A stretch of DNA of 64,000 nucleotides. Source: CAVQBJ01 sp963819075 (GTDB taxonomy: Bacteria; Actinomycetota; Thermoleophilia; Solirubrobacterales; Solirubrobacteraceae). Shown in pieces: positions 17,898-27,406 of this stretch. The notes under the pieces were generated by a model. It saw only the letters and a program-made list of their open reading frames with translations. It did not search any database and was not told where the DNA came from. Numbering within the stretch: the stretch's first letter is position 1; every line of letters starts with the position of its first letter. The position numbers were made by a program, and so were the translations under genes. Location of the stretch: contig CAWFUP010000001.1 in NCBI GenBank assembly GCA_963819075.1, positions 124,001-188,000 on the forward strand, written 5' to 3'.

Positions 17898-19310
17898 CTA
17901 CGCCGCCGCTGCGAGCTGCGCGCGCCCACGGCCGGCCTGCTTGGCCGCGTACAGCGCCTCGTCGGCGGCGCGCATGAGCACCGAGAGGTCCTGCTGTTCG
18001 GCCGTCGCGCAGGCGAGGCCGATCGACACCGACACGGGCAGCGGCGCCTTGACGTCGTCGGCGAAGGTGTCGTGGACCTCGCTGAGGATCGCCTCGGCGA
18101 TCGTCAGCGCCGCGGGCCCGCTGTTACGGATGACGAGCGCGAACTCGTCCCCGCCGAGGCGGCCGGTGACGCCGTGGCGGCCGATGATGCGAGCGACCTC
18201 GCTCAGGACGACGTCGCCGGTGTGATGGCCGAGCTCGTCGTTGACCTGCTTGAAATGGTCGACGTCGACGATGCTCACGACGGCGTCGGGGGTGTCGATC
18301 AGCTTGCGCGCCTCGACCGTCCAGTAGCGGCGGTTGAGCACCCCGGTGAGCTCGTCGAGCCGGGCCTCGCGCTCGAGCGCGGCCACGCGCTCGCCGAGGT
18401 CGCGCTCGCCGGTCGGCGCCTGCGCGATCGGCAGCGCCGTCGCGGCCGCGTCCTCGAGCTGGCTGTGGTCGAGGCCGAGCTGCTCGAGCGCGGAGTCGAG
18501 CAGCGAGCCGTCCGCCTCGAGCCCGGCGAACAGGGCGATGACCGCCTCGGCGGCCTGTACGCACGCCGCCTCGCGCGAGGGGCACCACGTGCCGTAGCGC
18601 CCGCCGTGGTGCGCGGCGACGCAGGCGATCGTCTCATCATCGAGGCCGGCGCTGCGCACGAAGCGCTCGCCCGCCCACGCGTGATCGGTGCCGAGGCGCT
18701 CGCGCTCGGCGGCCACGCGGCGCGGCCCGCCCGGCGCGTCGGCGACGAGCTCGTCCATGACCTCCTGGCCGAAGGCGATCGGGAGCACGAGCTTGCCGAG
18801 GTCGTGCAGCAGTCCGGCGAGGTGCGCGACCTGTGCGTCCGCACCGGCCTGCTCGGCCAGGGCCGCCGCGATCGCCGCGACCTGCACGGCGTGCACGTGC
18901 ATCTGCCCGAGCGACGCACGGCCGTTGCCCGGCATCTTCTCGAAGAAGCGCGACACCGTCGCCTCGAGCGCCAGGCGCGCGATCTTCTGGCGCCCGACCA
19001 TCGTCACGGCCTGGCGCACGGTGCGGGCCCGGACCGGCCGTGCTGCGTAGGCGGAGTTGGCGAAGCGCAGGAGGTTGGCAGCGAGGTTCGGATCGCTCTC
19101 GAGCGCGCCCACGAGCTCGTTGGTCGAGGAGTCGGGGTCGTTCGAGAGCGACTGGATGAGGGCGAGGCTGCGGTCGAGAACCGGGAGCTCGCCGAGCTCG
19201 GCGCTCGCTGCGTCGAGTTGCGCGTCGATCTCGGCATCACTGCGCGGAAGCTCGCGACCGTTGATCCCGGTCACGGTCGACATCGCCAATCGATTCGCGT
19301 AATCAGCCAC
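17898..19310 (-). CDS. HDOD-GGDEF signalling protein
   Basis: A 470-residue cytosolic protein. Residues about 35-250 are an HDOD domain (LPVLDRSLALIQSL, LRFANSAYAA, GLLHDLGKLVLP), a helical fold related to HD phosphohydrolases but usually without catalysis. Residues about 310-465 are a GGDEF domain (DELTGVLNRRYW, RLGGDEFAL). The active-site motif is intact, so cyclic di-GMP synthesis is expected. The position of the inhibitory RxxD site reads RHGV, so it is absent. There is no membrane segment. It is one of three GGDEF genes in this window. Confidence 0.93.
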   Translation of the reverse strand: MADYANRLAMSTVTGINGRELPRSDAEIDAQLDAASAELGELPVLDRSLALIQSLSNDPDSSTNELVGALESDPNLAANLLRFANSAYAARPVRARTVRQAVTMVGRQKIARLALEATVSRFFEKMPGNGRASLGQMHVHAVQVAAIAAALAEQAGADAQVAHLAGLLHDLGKLVLPIAFGQEVMDELVADAPGGPRRVAAERERLGTDHAWAGERFVRSAGLDDETIACVAAHHGGRYGTWCPSREAACVQAAEAVIALFAGLEADGSLLDSALEQLGLDHSQLEDAAATALPIAQAPTGERDLGERVAALEREARLDELTGVLNRRYWTVEARKLIDTPDAVVSIVDVDHFKQVNDELGHHTGDVVLSEVARIIGRHGVTGRLGGDEFALVIRNSGPAALTIAEAILSEVHDTFADDVKAPLPVSVSIGLACATAEQQDLSVLMRAADEALYAAKQAGRGRAQLAAAA

Positions 19311-19469
19311 TGGTCCCCCAAGTTGGATTTGCCCGCTAGAGCCTTTGTCCGTATGAGACGTAACGGCTCAAACGGCCATCACCTTGAAGGCAAATGTGCA
19401 CAACATGGACTACTGCGGTGCCGCACGCGTATCGACGCGTGCCGCGAGGCCCGCCTGTGCCCCTCCGAG

Positions 19470-19784
19470 CTAGTGGCCCTGGCCGCCGCCGGTCTTGATC
19501 TTGTAGGAGACCTTCTTGGACCCGTGGTGGCAGCTGACGAGCCGCGGGTCCCCGTTGCCGAAGGTGCACGTGTACTTGACGGTCAGCGTCGAGCTCTTGA
19601 CCAGCGCCTTCGCTTGCGCACACGTCAGTCCGGTCGCGGTGATGTCCATGTAGATCCCGTCGGTGCCGCACTTGACGCTCGCCGTCTTGGCACCGGCGGC
19701 GGGGACGAGAGCGAGCGCGAGGCTGAGGGCGCCGACGCCAGCGAGGCAGGCGACGCGCGATGGCGTGGGGCGGATAGTGGGCAT
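19470..19784 (-). CDS. small secreted cysteine-containing protein
   Basis: A 104-residue protein starting at ATG 19784; an in-frame extension to 19820 would add 12 residues ahead of a normal signal peptide and is less likely. The signal peptide runs through LAGVGALSLALALVPAAGA. The mature part has four cysteines (VKCGTDG, LTCAQAK, YTCTFG, VSCHHG), suggesting two disulfides. It ends in a Gly/His tail. I do not recognise the family. It lies alone between the HDOD-GGDEF gene and the alcohol dehydrogenase, all on the minus strand. Confidence 0.7.
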   Translation of the reverse strand: MPTIRPTPSRVACLAGVGALSLALALVPAAGAKTASVKCGTDGIYMDITATGLTCAQAKALVKSSTLTVKYTCTFGNGDPRLVSCHHGSKKVSYKIKTGGGQGH

Positions 19785-19841
19785 GCGCGCCACGCTATTC
19801 GGATCGGCGCGCGTGGTCAAGCGTCCTGGTTGCCGAGGGAG

Positions 19842-20876
19842 CTACGGCTCCAGGACGATCTTCAGCGCCTCACGCCGATCGTAGATCGCGTAGGCCTCGA
19901 CTGCGTCGTCGAGCGGCATGTGATGCGTGACGAGCGGCGTCGGATCGAGCAGGCCGGCCGACATCATCGCCAGCACGCGATCGACGTGGCCGATGACGTT
20001 CGCCTGCCCGCCGCACAGGGTGATCGTCTTCAGCCACAACAGGCCCATGTGCACCTCGGCCGGTTCGGCGTATACGCCGATGCACTGGACCGCTCCGCAG
20101 GCGCGCGTGATCCGGATCGCCGTGTCGAGCGCGCGCGGGTCGCCGACGGCGTCGATGCACACGTCGACGCCGCGGCCCTCGGTGAACTGCTTGGCCACCT
20201 CACGCACGTCCTGCTCGCCGAGGTGCACGGTCTCGGCCCCGAGGGCGGCGGCGACGGCCAGGCGGTCGGGCACGCTGTCGACGGCGAGCACGCGCGCCGC
20301 GCCGACGGCGCGCGCCGCCTGCACGGCGCACAGGCCGACCGGCCCGAGGCCGAGCACGGCAACGACGTCGCCGGGCTGCAGGCCGCTCGAGACGACGGCA
20401 TGGAAGCCGGTGCCCATGACGTCGCCCGCGAACAGCGCCGTGTCACTGCTCATGCCCTCGGGCACGCGCCGCAGGACGAGGTTTGCGTGCGGGACCAGCG
20501 CCATCTCGGCCTGGGTCCCGGGGAGCGAGCCGAGCCCGGCCCCGTGGCCGAACGTCCGCGAGTGCTCGCAGCGGTGGAACCAGCCGCGACGACAGAAGTA
20601 GCACGTTCCACACGCCGTCTGAAAGCAGCCGAGCACCCGATCGCCGACCGCGACGCGCGTCACCTCGTCGCCGGCGGCGACGACCGTGCCGACGTACTCG
20701 TGCCCGATCGTGAAGCCCGGCTCGATCTTGACCCGCCCGTGGTAGATGTGCAGGTCCGACCCACACACGCCCGTGGCCTCGATGCGGACGATCGCGTCGT
20801 CGGGCGCGATCAGCTCGGGCTCGGGGACGTCCTCGACGCGGACCTCGCCGGGTGCTTGGAAGGTGACGGCGCGCAT
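19842..20876 (-). CDS. zinc-dependent alcohol dehydrogenase family protein
   Basis: A 344-residue medium-chain dehydrogenase. Catalytic zinc ligands are Cys38 (GVCGSD) and His59-Glu60 (IGHE). The structural zinc lobe has Cys89, Cys92, Cys95 and Cys103 (ACGTCYFC, HRC). The nucleotide-binding loop is GLGPVGL. It resembles glutathione-independent formaldehyde/threonine-type dehydrogenases, but the substrate cannot be fixed. The frame is open further upstream, but the ATG at 20876 gives the canonical N-terminus (MRAVTFQAPGEVRVEDVPEP). Confidence 0.93.
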   Translation of the reverse strand: MRAVTFQAPGEVRVEDVPEPELIAPDDAIVRIEATGVCGSDLHIYHGRVKIEPGFTIGHEYVGTVVAAGDEVTRVAVGDRVLGCFQTACGTCYFCRRGWFHRCEHSRTFGHGAGLGSLPGTQAEMALVPHANLVLRRVPEGMSSDTALFAGDVMGTGFHAVVSSGLQPGDVVAVLGLGPVGLCAVQAARAVGAARVLAVDSVPDRLAVAAALGAETVHLGEQDVREVAKQFTEGRGVDVCIDAVGDPRALDTAIRITRACGAVQCIGVYAEPAEVHMGLLWLKTITLCGGQANVIGHVDRVLAMMSAGLLDPTPLVTHHMPLDDAVEAYAIYDRREALKIVLEP

Positions 20877-21008
20877 CGGCGGCGCCGATGCTACCTGGCC
20901 GCGGCGGCACGCGTGCCCGCCGCCTCCGCGACCTCGGCGAGCCGGCGGATGCCCACGTCCGTATTTCGCCCGCTTCGTCACCGCCGCGAGCGCTCGTATC
21001 CTCTCACC

Positions 21009-21350
21009 GTGGCCGAGATCCGCGTCCGCGACGGCGAAGTCGAGGTCCGCCTGTCGGCGATGGAGCAGGCGGGCGCGCAGCGCGGTCCCGTGATCGTGCC
21101 ACTCAGCGCCGTCACCGGCGTGCGCGTCGTCGAGGATCCCTGGCCCGAGGTGCGCGGCATCCACGACCCCGGCACCGGCATTCCCGGTCACCTCATGCTC
21201 GGCACCTGCAAGGGGGACTTCGGTCAGGACTTCTGCGCCGTCTACCAGCAGCGTCCGGCCGTGGTGGTCGAGCTCGAGGGCGCCGAGTTCTCGCGGCTGG
21301 TCGTCACCCAGGAAGACCCGCGGGCGGCGCTGCGCGAGCTGGGGTACTAG
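21009..21350 (+). CDS. conserved hypothetical small protein, PH-like fold suspected
   Basis: A 113-residue protein starting at GTG 21009. The sequence has alternating hydrophobic strands, with IRVRDGEVEVRLSAMEQAG, VPLSAVTGVRVVEDPW and GTGIPGHLMLGTCKGDFGQDF. This pattern resembles a small actinobacterial protein of unknown function with a PH-like beta barrel. There is no signal peptide or membrane segment. It is divergent from the alcohol dehydrogenase and convergent with the S51 peptidase genes. Confidence 0.75.
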   Translation: MAEIRVRDGEVEVRLSAMEQAGAQRGPVIVPLSAVTGVRVVEDPWPEVRGIHDPGTGIPGHLMLGTCKGDFGQDFCAVYQQRPAVVVELEGAEFSRLVVTQEDPRAALRELGY

Positions 21351-21383
21351 GAGCCCAGGTGGCGCGGGGACGCGCAACCCCGC

Positions 21384-22196
21384 TCAGCGCGAGGAGCCGC
21401 CGAGGTCCTGGCGGAAACGGTGCAGCTGGCGCAGCTCGCGCACGTCCTCGTCGGGCGTGGTCATCGTGCTCGGCTCCTCGCCGAGCAGCTCCGGCGTGAT
21501 CCGTGCGCGCACGAGCTCGCCGTCGACGGCGTCGACGCGCAGCGCGCTCGCGCCCGGCCGCGAGCTGACGACGCGCGGCGGGCGCTCGCCGCGGAAGCAC
21601 AGGCCGACGCCGTCATCGGCGGCCCAGCCGCCGGGAAGGCGACCGTCGCGCACCGCCTCCAGCCACACCGGCAGGCGGTCGGGTTCGCCGTCGGCGTGCA
21701 CGGTGAGCGAGCCGGGCAGCACACCGAGGCCGGCGATGACCTCGGGCGCGCCGCTCGAGCGCGACACGCCGCCGGCGAACCAGCACATCGCGCCGGCGCT
21801 CAGGCCGGCGAGCACCGTGCCGCGCCGCCACGCGCCGATGAGGATCTCGTCGAGCCCGTGCGCGCGCCAGATGGCGAGCAGGTTGCGCATCGAGCCGCCG
21901 CCGGTGTAGACGATGTCCTGCTCGCGCACGATCTCCGTCAGCGAACGCTCGCCGCCGCCGAGGCGGAAGAGGGAGAGGGACGTCGGCTCGCAGGCCCGGT
22001 CGGAGAAGCGCGCCCGAAAGGCATTGATCTGGGCGGTCGGATCGCCCGACGCCGTGGGCAGGAACAGGATCCGCGGCACCGGCCGCCGCGCCAGGCGCAG
22101 GATGAAGTCGTCGAGCAGCGGGTTGTTCGGCTCCATCGTGAAGCCGCCGCCGCCCATCGCGAAGATCGTGCGCTCGTCGAGCTCGACCTCCGTCAC
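21384..22196 (-). CDS. peptidase S51 (peptidase E/cyanophycinase-like), copy 2
   Basis: A 270-residue serine peptidase of family S51. The nucleophile is Ser133 in AGLSAGAMCWF, with MGGGGFTMEP near the N-terminus, FLPTASGD, and YTGGGSMRNLLAIW as family landmarks. Peptidase E cleaves Asp-X dipeptides; cyanophycinase is a relative. The GFTMEPNN N-terminus points to the peptidase-E-like branch. It lies 13 bp downstream of a paralogue on the same strand, so both likely come from one transcript after a tandem duplication. Confidence 0.9.
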   Translation of the reverse strand: MTEVELDERTIFAMGGGGFTMEPNNPLLDDFILRLARRPVPRILFLPTASGDPTAQINAFRARFSDRACEPTSLSLFRLGGGERSLTEIVREQDIVYTGGGSMRNLLAIWRAHGLDEILIGAWRRGTVLAGLSAGAMCWFAGGVSRSSGAPEVIAGLGVLPGSLTVHADGEPDRLPVWLEAVRDGRLPGGWAADDGVGLCFRGERPPRVVSSRPGASALRVDAVDGELVRARITPELLGEEPSTMTTPDEDVRELRQLHRFRQDLGGSSR

Positions 22197-22209
22197 GCGA
22201 GCCCCGCGC

Positions 22210-23007
22210 TCATGCCACGGCGATCTGCGTGTGCGCCGCCGCCGAGGCCGACCCCGACCGTGACGCCCGCACGCGCGCGAGGCGACCGGGCGCGCCGAGG
22301 TAGTCGACGTCGAGCGGCGTCTCGGTGACCGTGCCGTCGGGCGTGGCCTGCACGCGGTAGGCGCACCCGTTCAGGCGCGAGCTGACGACGCGGGCCAGGC
22401 GCGTGCCGCGGAAGTGCAGCCCGACGCCGTCGTCGGCCGCGTAACCGTCGCGCATCCCGTCGCCGACAAGCGCGTGGTACTCGGCGCGGCGTTCGGGCTC
22501 GGCGTCGTAGTGCACGCAGTTGGAGTAGGGCAGCAGCCCGAGCCCCGGCACCGCGCGCGGCGATCCGTGGAACGCGCTCAGCACCTCCGCGAACCAGCAC
22601 AGCGACCCGGCCGACGGCCCGCACAGCACGACCCCCGCGCGCCACGCGTCGTGCAGCACGGCGTCCAGGCCGTGCGCGCGCCACGTGCCGAGCATCGACA
22701 CGACGTTGCCGCCGCCGACGTAGATGAGGTCGCGGCTGAGCAGGTGCGACTCGAGATCCTCCTCGACGCCGGTGCCCTGGTCGCGGCGGAACAGCGACAC
22801 GTGGCTCGCCTCGCACGCGCTCGAGAAGCGCCGGTAGAAACGCACGATGTAGTGGTCGGCGTCGCCCGACGCGGTCGGCAGGAAGCACACCCGCGGACGG
22901 CGCGTACGGGTGAGCGACAGGATGTACTCGTCGAGCAGCGTGTTGTCCTTCTCCATCGAGAATCCGCCGCCGCCCAGTGCCACGATCTGTGGTGTTCGTG
23001 TCCGCAT
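22210..23007 (-). CDS. peptidase S51, copy 1
   Basis: A 265-residue paralogue of the next gene on this strand. It shares LGGGGFSMEKDN, FLPTASGDAD, YVGGGNVVSMLGTWRAHG and the nucleophile Ser132 in CGPSAGSLCWF. The two copies diverge most at their C-termini, where this one has an Ala/Ser-rich tail. The different residue before the nucleophile (GPSAG against GLSAG) hints at different specificity. It is probably a cytosolic dipeptidase. Confidence 0.9.
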   Translation of the reverse strand: MRTRTPQIVALGGGGFSMEKDNTLLDEYILSLTRTRRPRVCFLPTASGDADHYIVRFYRRFSSACEASHVSLFRRDQGTGVEEDLESHLLSRDLIYVGGGNVVSMLGTWRAHGLDAVLHDAWRAGVVLCGPSAGSLCWFAEVLSAFHGSPRAVPGLGLLPYSNCVHYDAEPERRAEYHALVGDGMRDGYAADDGVGLHFRGTRLARVVSSRLNGCAYRVQATPDGTVTETPLDVDYLGAPGRLARVRASRSGSASAAAHTQIAVA

Positions 23008-23112
23008 CCCTCATCGCCTCGAAGCTGTTCGCGGGTCACGGGCAAGGCAGCGCCTCGCGCCGTCGCCCTCACAGAATCGTCCGCAACGTGCGGCCTCGAT
23101 ATGGCCCGACGT

Positions 23113-24562
23113 TCAAAGATCGCCGGTCGCGCTCGGACCGGATGACGGAGCGCCCGCGGACGCGTGCAGCGGCAGGCGCACCGTGAACGTCGTCTCCCCG
23201 GGCGCGGGAGGTCACCGCGATCGACCCGTCGTGGCGCTCCACGACGATCCGTCGCGCCGTATCGAGTCCGAGTCCCGTGCCGCTCCCGACTCCCTTTGTC
23301 GTGAAAAAGGGGTCGAACGCGCGATCGAGTGTCTCGGGGGTCATGCCCGGCCCATCGTCGGACACATCGACCTCCACGCAATCGCCGTCCAGCCGCGTCC
23401 TGATCGTGATCGTCCCGCGGGTGCCGAGCGCGTCGATCGCGTTATCGAGCAGGTTCGTCCACACCTGGTTGAGCTCGGAGCCCCAGACGGTCAGCTTCGG
23501 CACGGTGCGGTCGTATTCGCGCACGACCTCGATCTCGGTGTGCTTGAGCTTGTGCCCGAGCACGACGAGCGTCGTCTCCAGGCCCTCGTGCACGTCGACC
23601 TCGACGAGCTCGCCGCGATCCATGTAGGAGTAGGCCTTTACGGCGCCGACGAGTCGGCTCATGCGATCGGTCGACTCGCACAGCTCGGCGCCGAGCGCGC
23701 GGGCGGCCAGCGAGGCCGAGACCCAGCTGACCGCGCTCTGGAGGGCCGGTCCGGCCAGCTCGCTCAACCGCGTCAGCCAATCGCGATCGACGCCGGCGGC
23801 CGCGAGCGGCTCGGCATGCCGCCACGCCTCCTCGATGCCGAGGTCCTCGAGCGCCTCGAGCAGCTCCTCCTCGGCGTCGGCGGCATCGAGGGCGTCGAGC
23901 GCGGTCCGGGACTGCGCGCGGGTGAGCGCGTCGCGCTGCAGATGGACGAGCTGCTCGGCCTGCTCGCGCGAGATGCCCGCTTCGACGAAGTCGCCGATCG
24001 TCGTCGACAGCGTTTGGAGCGCCTCGGCCATGTCGGAGGCGGCGCGCCGCGCGGCCGCCGCGGGGTTGTTGAGCTCGTGCGCGAGACCGGCGGCCATCGT
24101 GCCGAGCGACTCCAGGCGCTCGCGGTTCTGCCCGACCGCGGAGACGCGGCGGACGACCGGAGCGATCACGTGCATGATGCGCAGGAGCACCGCGCGCTGC
24201 TCGAACACGAGGTCGAGGAAGTCCTCGGGCGCGATGAGCGCGATCCGGCAGGACGTCTCGGCCTGCATGCGCACACCGGTCGGGCCGTCGGTGATGAGGC
24301 CCGTCGCGCCCATCCAGGTCGGGGCCCGCTGGCGCCCCACTGGCTCGGTGCGTTCGCCCTCGACGATCAGCGAGCGGGCCACGCCGTCGAGCAGGAGCTG
24401 TAGCCCGGGCGGCATCTCGCCCTGCTCGGCCAGGATCTCGCCCGGCTCGGCCAGGCGCTCGACGGCGACGTCGACCCAGCGCTGCAGCTCCGTGTCGTCG
24501 AGGTCGTCGAACAGGTCGACGGGGCGCAGGTCGGCGAGGGTGATCGTTCCCGTCGCGCTCAC
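23113..24562 (-). CDS. histidine kinase with cNMP-type N-terminal domain, frameshifted near C-terminus
   Basis: The GTG at 24562 overlaps the stop of the upstream gene. Residues about 15-125 resemble a cyclic-nucleotide-binding beta roll (EPGEILAEQGEMPPGLQLLLDG). The dimerisation box has His162 (GLAHELNNPAAAARRA), and the ATPase has NQVWTNLLDNAIDAL, DDGPGM and GSGTGLGL. After DGSIAVTSR the frame goes astray. A shift by one base at about 23196-23206 restores the normal kinase ending (ETTFTVRLPLHA) and a stop at 23113. The pair with a receiver-reductase protein is a known arrangement, suggesting redox or stress sensing. Confidence 0.85.
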
Positions 24563-26345
24563 GGCCCGGCGAGGTACTCGTGGATGAGCGAGACGGCCAT
24601 CGACCCCTCTCCGACGGCGCTGGCCACGCGCTTGATCGATCGCGAGCGGACGTCGCCGGCGACGAACACGCCGGGGACGCTCGTCTCCAGGGCGTAGGGG
24701 TCGCGGCTTGAGCGGCCAGCCCGTCGCGCTTGACGTCGGGCCCGGCGAGGATGAACCCGCGCTCGTCGCGCTGCACGACGCCCTCGAGCCAGTCGGTGCG
24801 GGGGGCCGCGCCGATGAACACGAAGCAGGCGTCGGCGTCCTCGAGGCGCTCGCCGTCGCCATCGCGGATGCGCAGCCGCTGCAGGCGGCCGTCCTCGCCC
24901 TCGGCGGCGATCGCCTGCGCGCCGGTACGAACCTCGATGTTGGCGATCGCGGCGATCTGCTCGATGAGGTAGTGCGACATCGACTTGGCCAGCGAGTCGC
25001 CGCGCACGAGCATCGTCACCTGCGTCGCGAAGCCGCTGAAGTAGACCGCCGCCTGGCCGGCCGAGTTGGCGCCGCCGATGACCACGACACGCTGATCGGC
25101 GCACGAGCGCGCCTCGGTGATGGCGGCGCCGTAGTAGATGCCGGCGCCGGTGAAGTCGTCGAACCCGGGCGCCTTGAGCTGGTTGTAGGAGACGCCGGAG
25201 GCGACGAGCACGCAGTTGGCGCTCAGCGACGCACCGCCGCTCAGCTGCACGATCCGCCCCGACCCCTCGACGAGCATGCCGACCGCGTCCCGGACGGTGA
25301 GCAGCTCGGCGCCCAGTCGCCGGGCCTGGTCGGTCGCACGGCGCGCGAGGTCGGAGCCGCTCAGGCCCATCGGGAAGCCGAGGTAGTTCTCGATCCGACT
25401 GGACTGACCGGCCTGCCCGCCGGGGGCCTCACGCTCGACCATGACGGTGCGCAGCCCTTCGGAGGCGCCGTACACCGCGGCGGCGAGGCCGGCCGGTCCG
25501 CCGCCGACGATGACGAGGTCGTAGTGGTCGGTGGCCGGCGCGGCCGCCACCCCGAGGCGCTCGGCGAGCTCGAGCACGGTCGGGCGCTCGAGCACGGTGC
25601 CGTCCTCGAGCAGGGCGACCGGCAGGCGCTCGGCATCGACCCCGGCCACGGTCAGCAGCTCGCGCGCCTCGTCGTCGCGCTCGACGTCGAGCCAGGTGGC
25701 GGGAACGCGGTTGCGGGCCAGGAAGTCGCGCAGGTCGTGCGACTGCTTGGAGAAGCGGTGGCCGATGATGCGCACGCCGCCGGCCTCGAGCGCCGTCGCC
25801 GACTCCCACGTCGTGAGCAGGTCCTCGAGCACCGGGTACAGCTGCTCCTGCGGCGGGTCCCAGGGCTTGAGCAGGTAGTAGTCGAGCGAGACGTCGTTGA
25901 TCGCGGAGATCGCCGCCTCGGTGTCGGCGTACGCGGTGAGCAGCACGCGCTTGGCCTCGGGCACGATCTGGCGCGCCTCGACGAGGTACTCCGTGCCCGA
26001 CATCCCGGGCATCCGCTGGTCGGCCACGAGCAGCGCGACCGAGTCGCCGCGGGTGCGCAGCTCCTTGAGCACGTCGAGCGCCTCCGCACCCGAGGGCGCG
26101 CGCAGGATGCGGTAGCGCTCGCCGAAGCCGCGGCGCAGGTCGCGGGCCACCGCGGCGAGCACGGCGGGCTCGTCGTCGACGGCGATGATCGCCGGGCGCC
26201 GCGCGCGAGCGGCGCCGTCGGCCTCGGCCGCGCCCGCCTGGGCGCCGGCGGGCGTGGCGGCGGTTGCGGCCGCGTCGTCCTGCGCCGCGCCGGCCGACCC
26301 GGTCTGCACCGATCCGTCCGCCGACGCAGTGCCACCCGCTTGCAT
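24559..26345 (-). CDS. receiver domain fused to thioredoxin-reductase-like flavoprotein, frameshifted
   Basis: The N-terminus is Ala-rich, followed by a receiver domain (AVDDEPAVLAAV, LVADQRMPGMSG with the phospho-Asp, LTAYAD, LLKPWD). A linker domain and a two-dinucleotide-fold flavoprotein follow (VIVGGGPAGLAAAVYGASEG, VIGGANSAGQAAVYFS). The redox CxxC of true thioredoxin reductases is missing: its place reads IYYGAAITEA. After GPDVKRDG the frame breaks; adding one base in the CCC run at 24720-24722 restores the expected ending (RDPYALETSVPGVF, VASAVGEGSMAVSL) to 24559. ATG 26345 sits 7 bases after TACTGT and may be leaderless; GTG 26354 is the alternative. Confidence 0.85.
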
Positions 26346-26603
26346 CGCCGTCACAGTAGCGGTTGGCGCCGCGCTGCGCCGATGTGCTCGGGCGGGTGTT
26401 TGACGGCGCGTTTCGGGATTTGTCCCATATCGATGAAGACGATCGAGAGAGAGTCATGCGCGCCGGCGAGACGCAGGCCCACATCCTCGCCCAGATTGCC
26501 TGAGACCTCCGGTGCGGTAGCGTCAGCGCTGGTCGCGGGGACTGTCAACCGCTCGCGGCGCTGGGATATCCCGTTTGGCAAATCGACCCTCGGGGGGTTA
26601 TCC

Positions 26604-26993
26604 GTGGTACTTGCTGACTTCACGTTTGGTGACGCGCTGCTCACCGTTCTCGAGATCTTCCTGCTCGTCATCTGGTTTTGGATCCTGATCACCATCATCG
26701 CCGACCTGTTTCGCGACCACACCCAGTCTGGCTGGGCGAAGGCGCTCTGGATCCTGTTCCTCATCTTCATCCCGTTCCTGACGGCGTTCGTCTATCTGAT
26801 CGCACGCGGTGACGGCATGCGCCAGCGGGCGATCGACCACCAGGTCGAGGTTCAGAAGCAGGTCGACACCTACGTCCGCCAGACCGCGGGCACGTCGCCC
26901 GCGCAGGAGCTCGAGCGGCTCGCCAAGCTGAAAGCGGACGGCACGATCACCGAGGCCGAGTACGAGAGCATGAAGGCGAAGATCGTCGCCTAG
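26604..26993 (+). CDS. PLDc_N/SHOCT membrane protein
   Basis: A 129-residue protein from GTG 26604, with a GGGGGG purine run upstream. Two membrane segments (TVLEIFLLVIWFWILITIIADL and ALWILFLIFIPFLTAFVYLI, split by a short charged loop) form the PLDc_N-type module. A charged helix follows, and the C-terminus is a SHOCT motif (ELERLAKLKADGTITEAEYE). Such proteins are common in actinobacteria and may act in oligomerisation at the membrane; no specific role is known. It is divergent from the receiver-reductase gene. Confidence 0.85.
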   Translation: MVLADFTFGDALLTVLEIFLLVIWFWILITIIADLFRDHTQSGWAKALWILFLIFIPFLTAFVYLIARGDGMRQRAIDHQVEVQKQVDTYVRQTAGTSPAQELERLAKLKADGTITEAEYESMKAKIVA

Positions 26994-27051
26994 GTCGGGT
27001 CGCAGGTCGCCTGGCCGGCTCTGGGGTGCCGGCCGGGTGGCCCTGCGCCGC

Positions 27052-27096
27052 GGTGTGCTCGATCACGCCCGCGGAGCGGGCGTACGGGAGCACACC
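27052..27096 (+). repeat. 45-nt palindromic repeat, copy 1
   Basis: Outer arms GGTGTGCTC and GAGCACACC (9 bp) enclose an inner stem GCCCGC-GGA-GCGGGC, with asymmetric unpaired bases (GATCAC and GTACGG sides). All five copies in the window are exactly 45 nt. This copy follows the SHOCT gene. Confidence 0.9.
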
Positions 27097-27143
27097 CGGC
27101 GCGGAGGGACGGCCGTCGAGTCGGGGTGCAACGGAAATAAACT

Positions 27144-27179
27144 GAAATGAGACCTGGACCCAGCTCCAGCTCTCATTTC
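27144..27179. terminator. long intergenic hairpin
   Basis: GAAATGAGA (27144-27152) pairs with TCTCATTTC (27171-27179), and inside it CTGGA (27154-27158) pairs with TCCAG (27165-27169) around a CCCAGC loop, with one C-C mismatch between. It lies between two copies of the 45-nt repeat and between convergent genes, so it is a likely bidirectional terminator. Confidence 0.6.
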
Positions 27180-27217
27180 CACCCCTTCCGGGCGGCCGCC
27201 GGAGGCGGCCATGTACT

Positions 27218-27262
27218 GGTGTGCTCGATTACGCCCGTAGGGCGGGCGTACGGGAGCACACC
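27218..27262 (+). repeat. 45-nt palindromic repeat, copy 2
   Basis: Same outer arms as copy 1 (GGTGTGCTC, GAGCACACC) with inner stem GCCCG-TAG-GGCGGGC. Base differences from copy 1 are confined to the loop and the unpaired positions. Confidence 0.9.
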
Positions 27263-27350
27263 CCCAGCGCGCGTTCGCCGCGACCGAGAGGCGCCACGCT
27301 CGAGCGACGGTCCTGTGACGCGCGAGGCACATCTGTGACCGTCGCGCGAC

Positions 27351-27406
27351 CCCAGGCCCAAACGCCCAGGCCCAAACGCCCAGGCCCAAACGCCCAGGCC
27401 CAAACG
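27351..27406. repeat. four tandem copies of a 14-bp unit
   Basis: The unit CCCAGGCCCAAACG is repeated four times without error, then decays into a C/G-rich stretch that includes an inverted CCCCCGGG repeat up to about 27470. It lies just beyond the stop of the P450 gene. Confidence 0.9.

Noticed and set aside
18072..20880. Very long plus-strand frame over the HDOD and dehydrogenase genes
   Set aside because: Only the final part from GTG 21009 has protein-like character; the rest is antisense to two well-supported genes.
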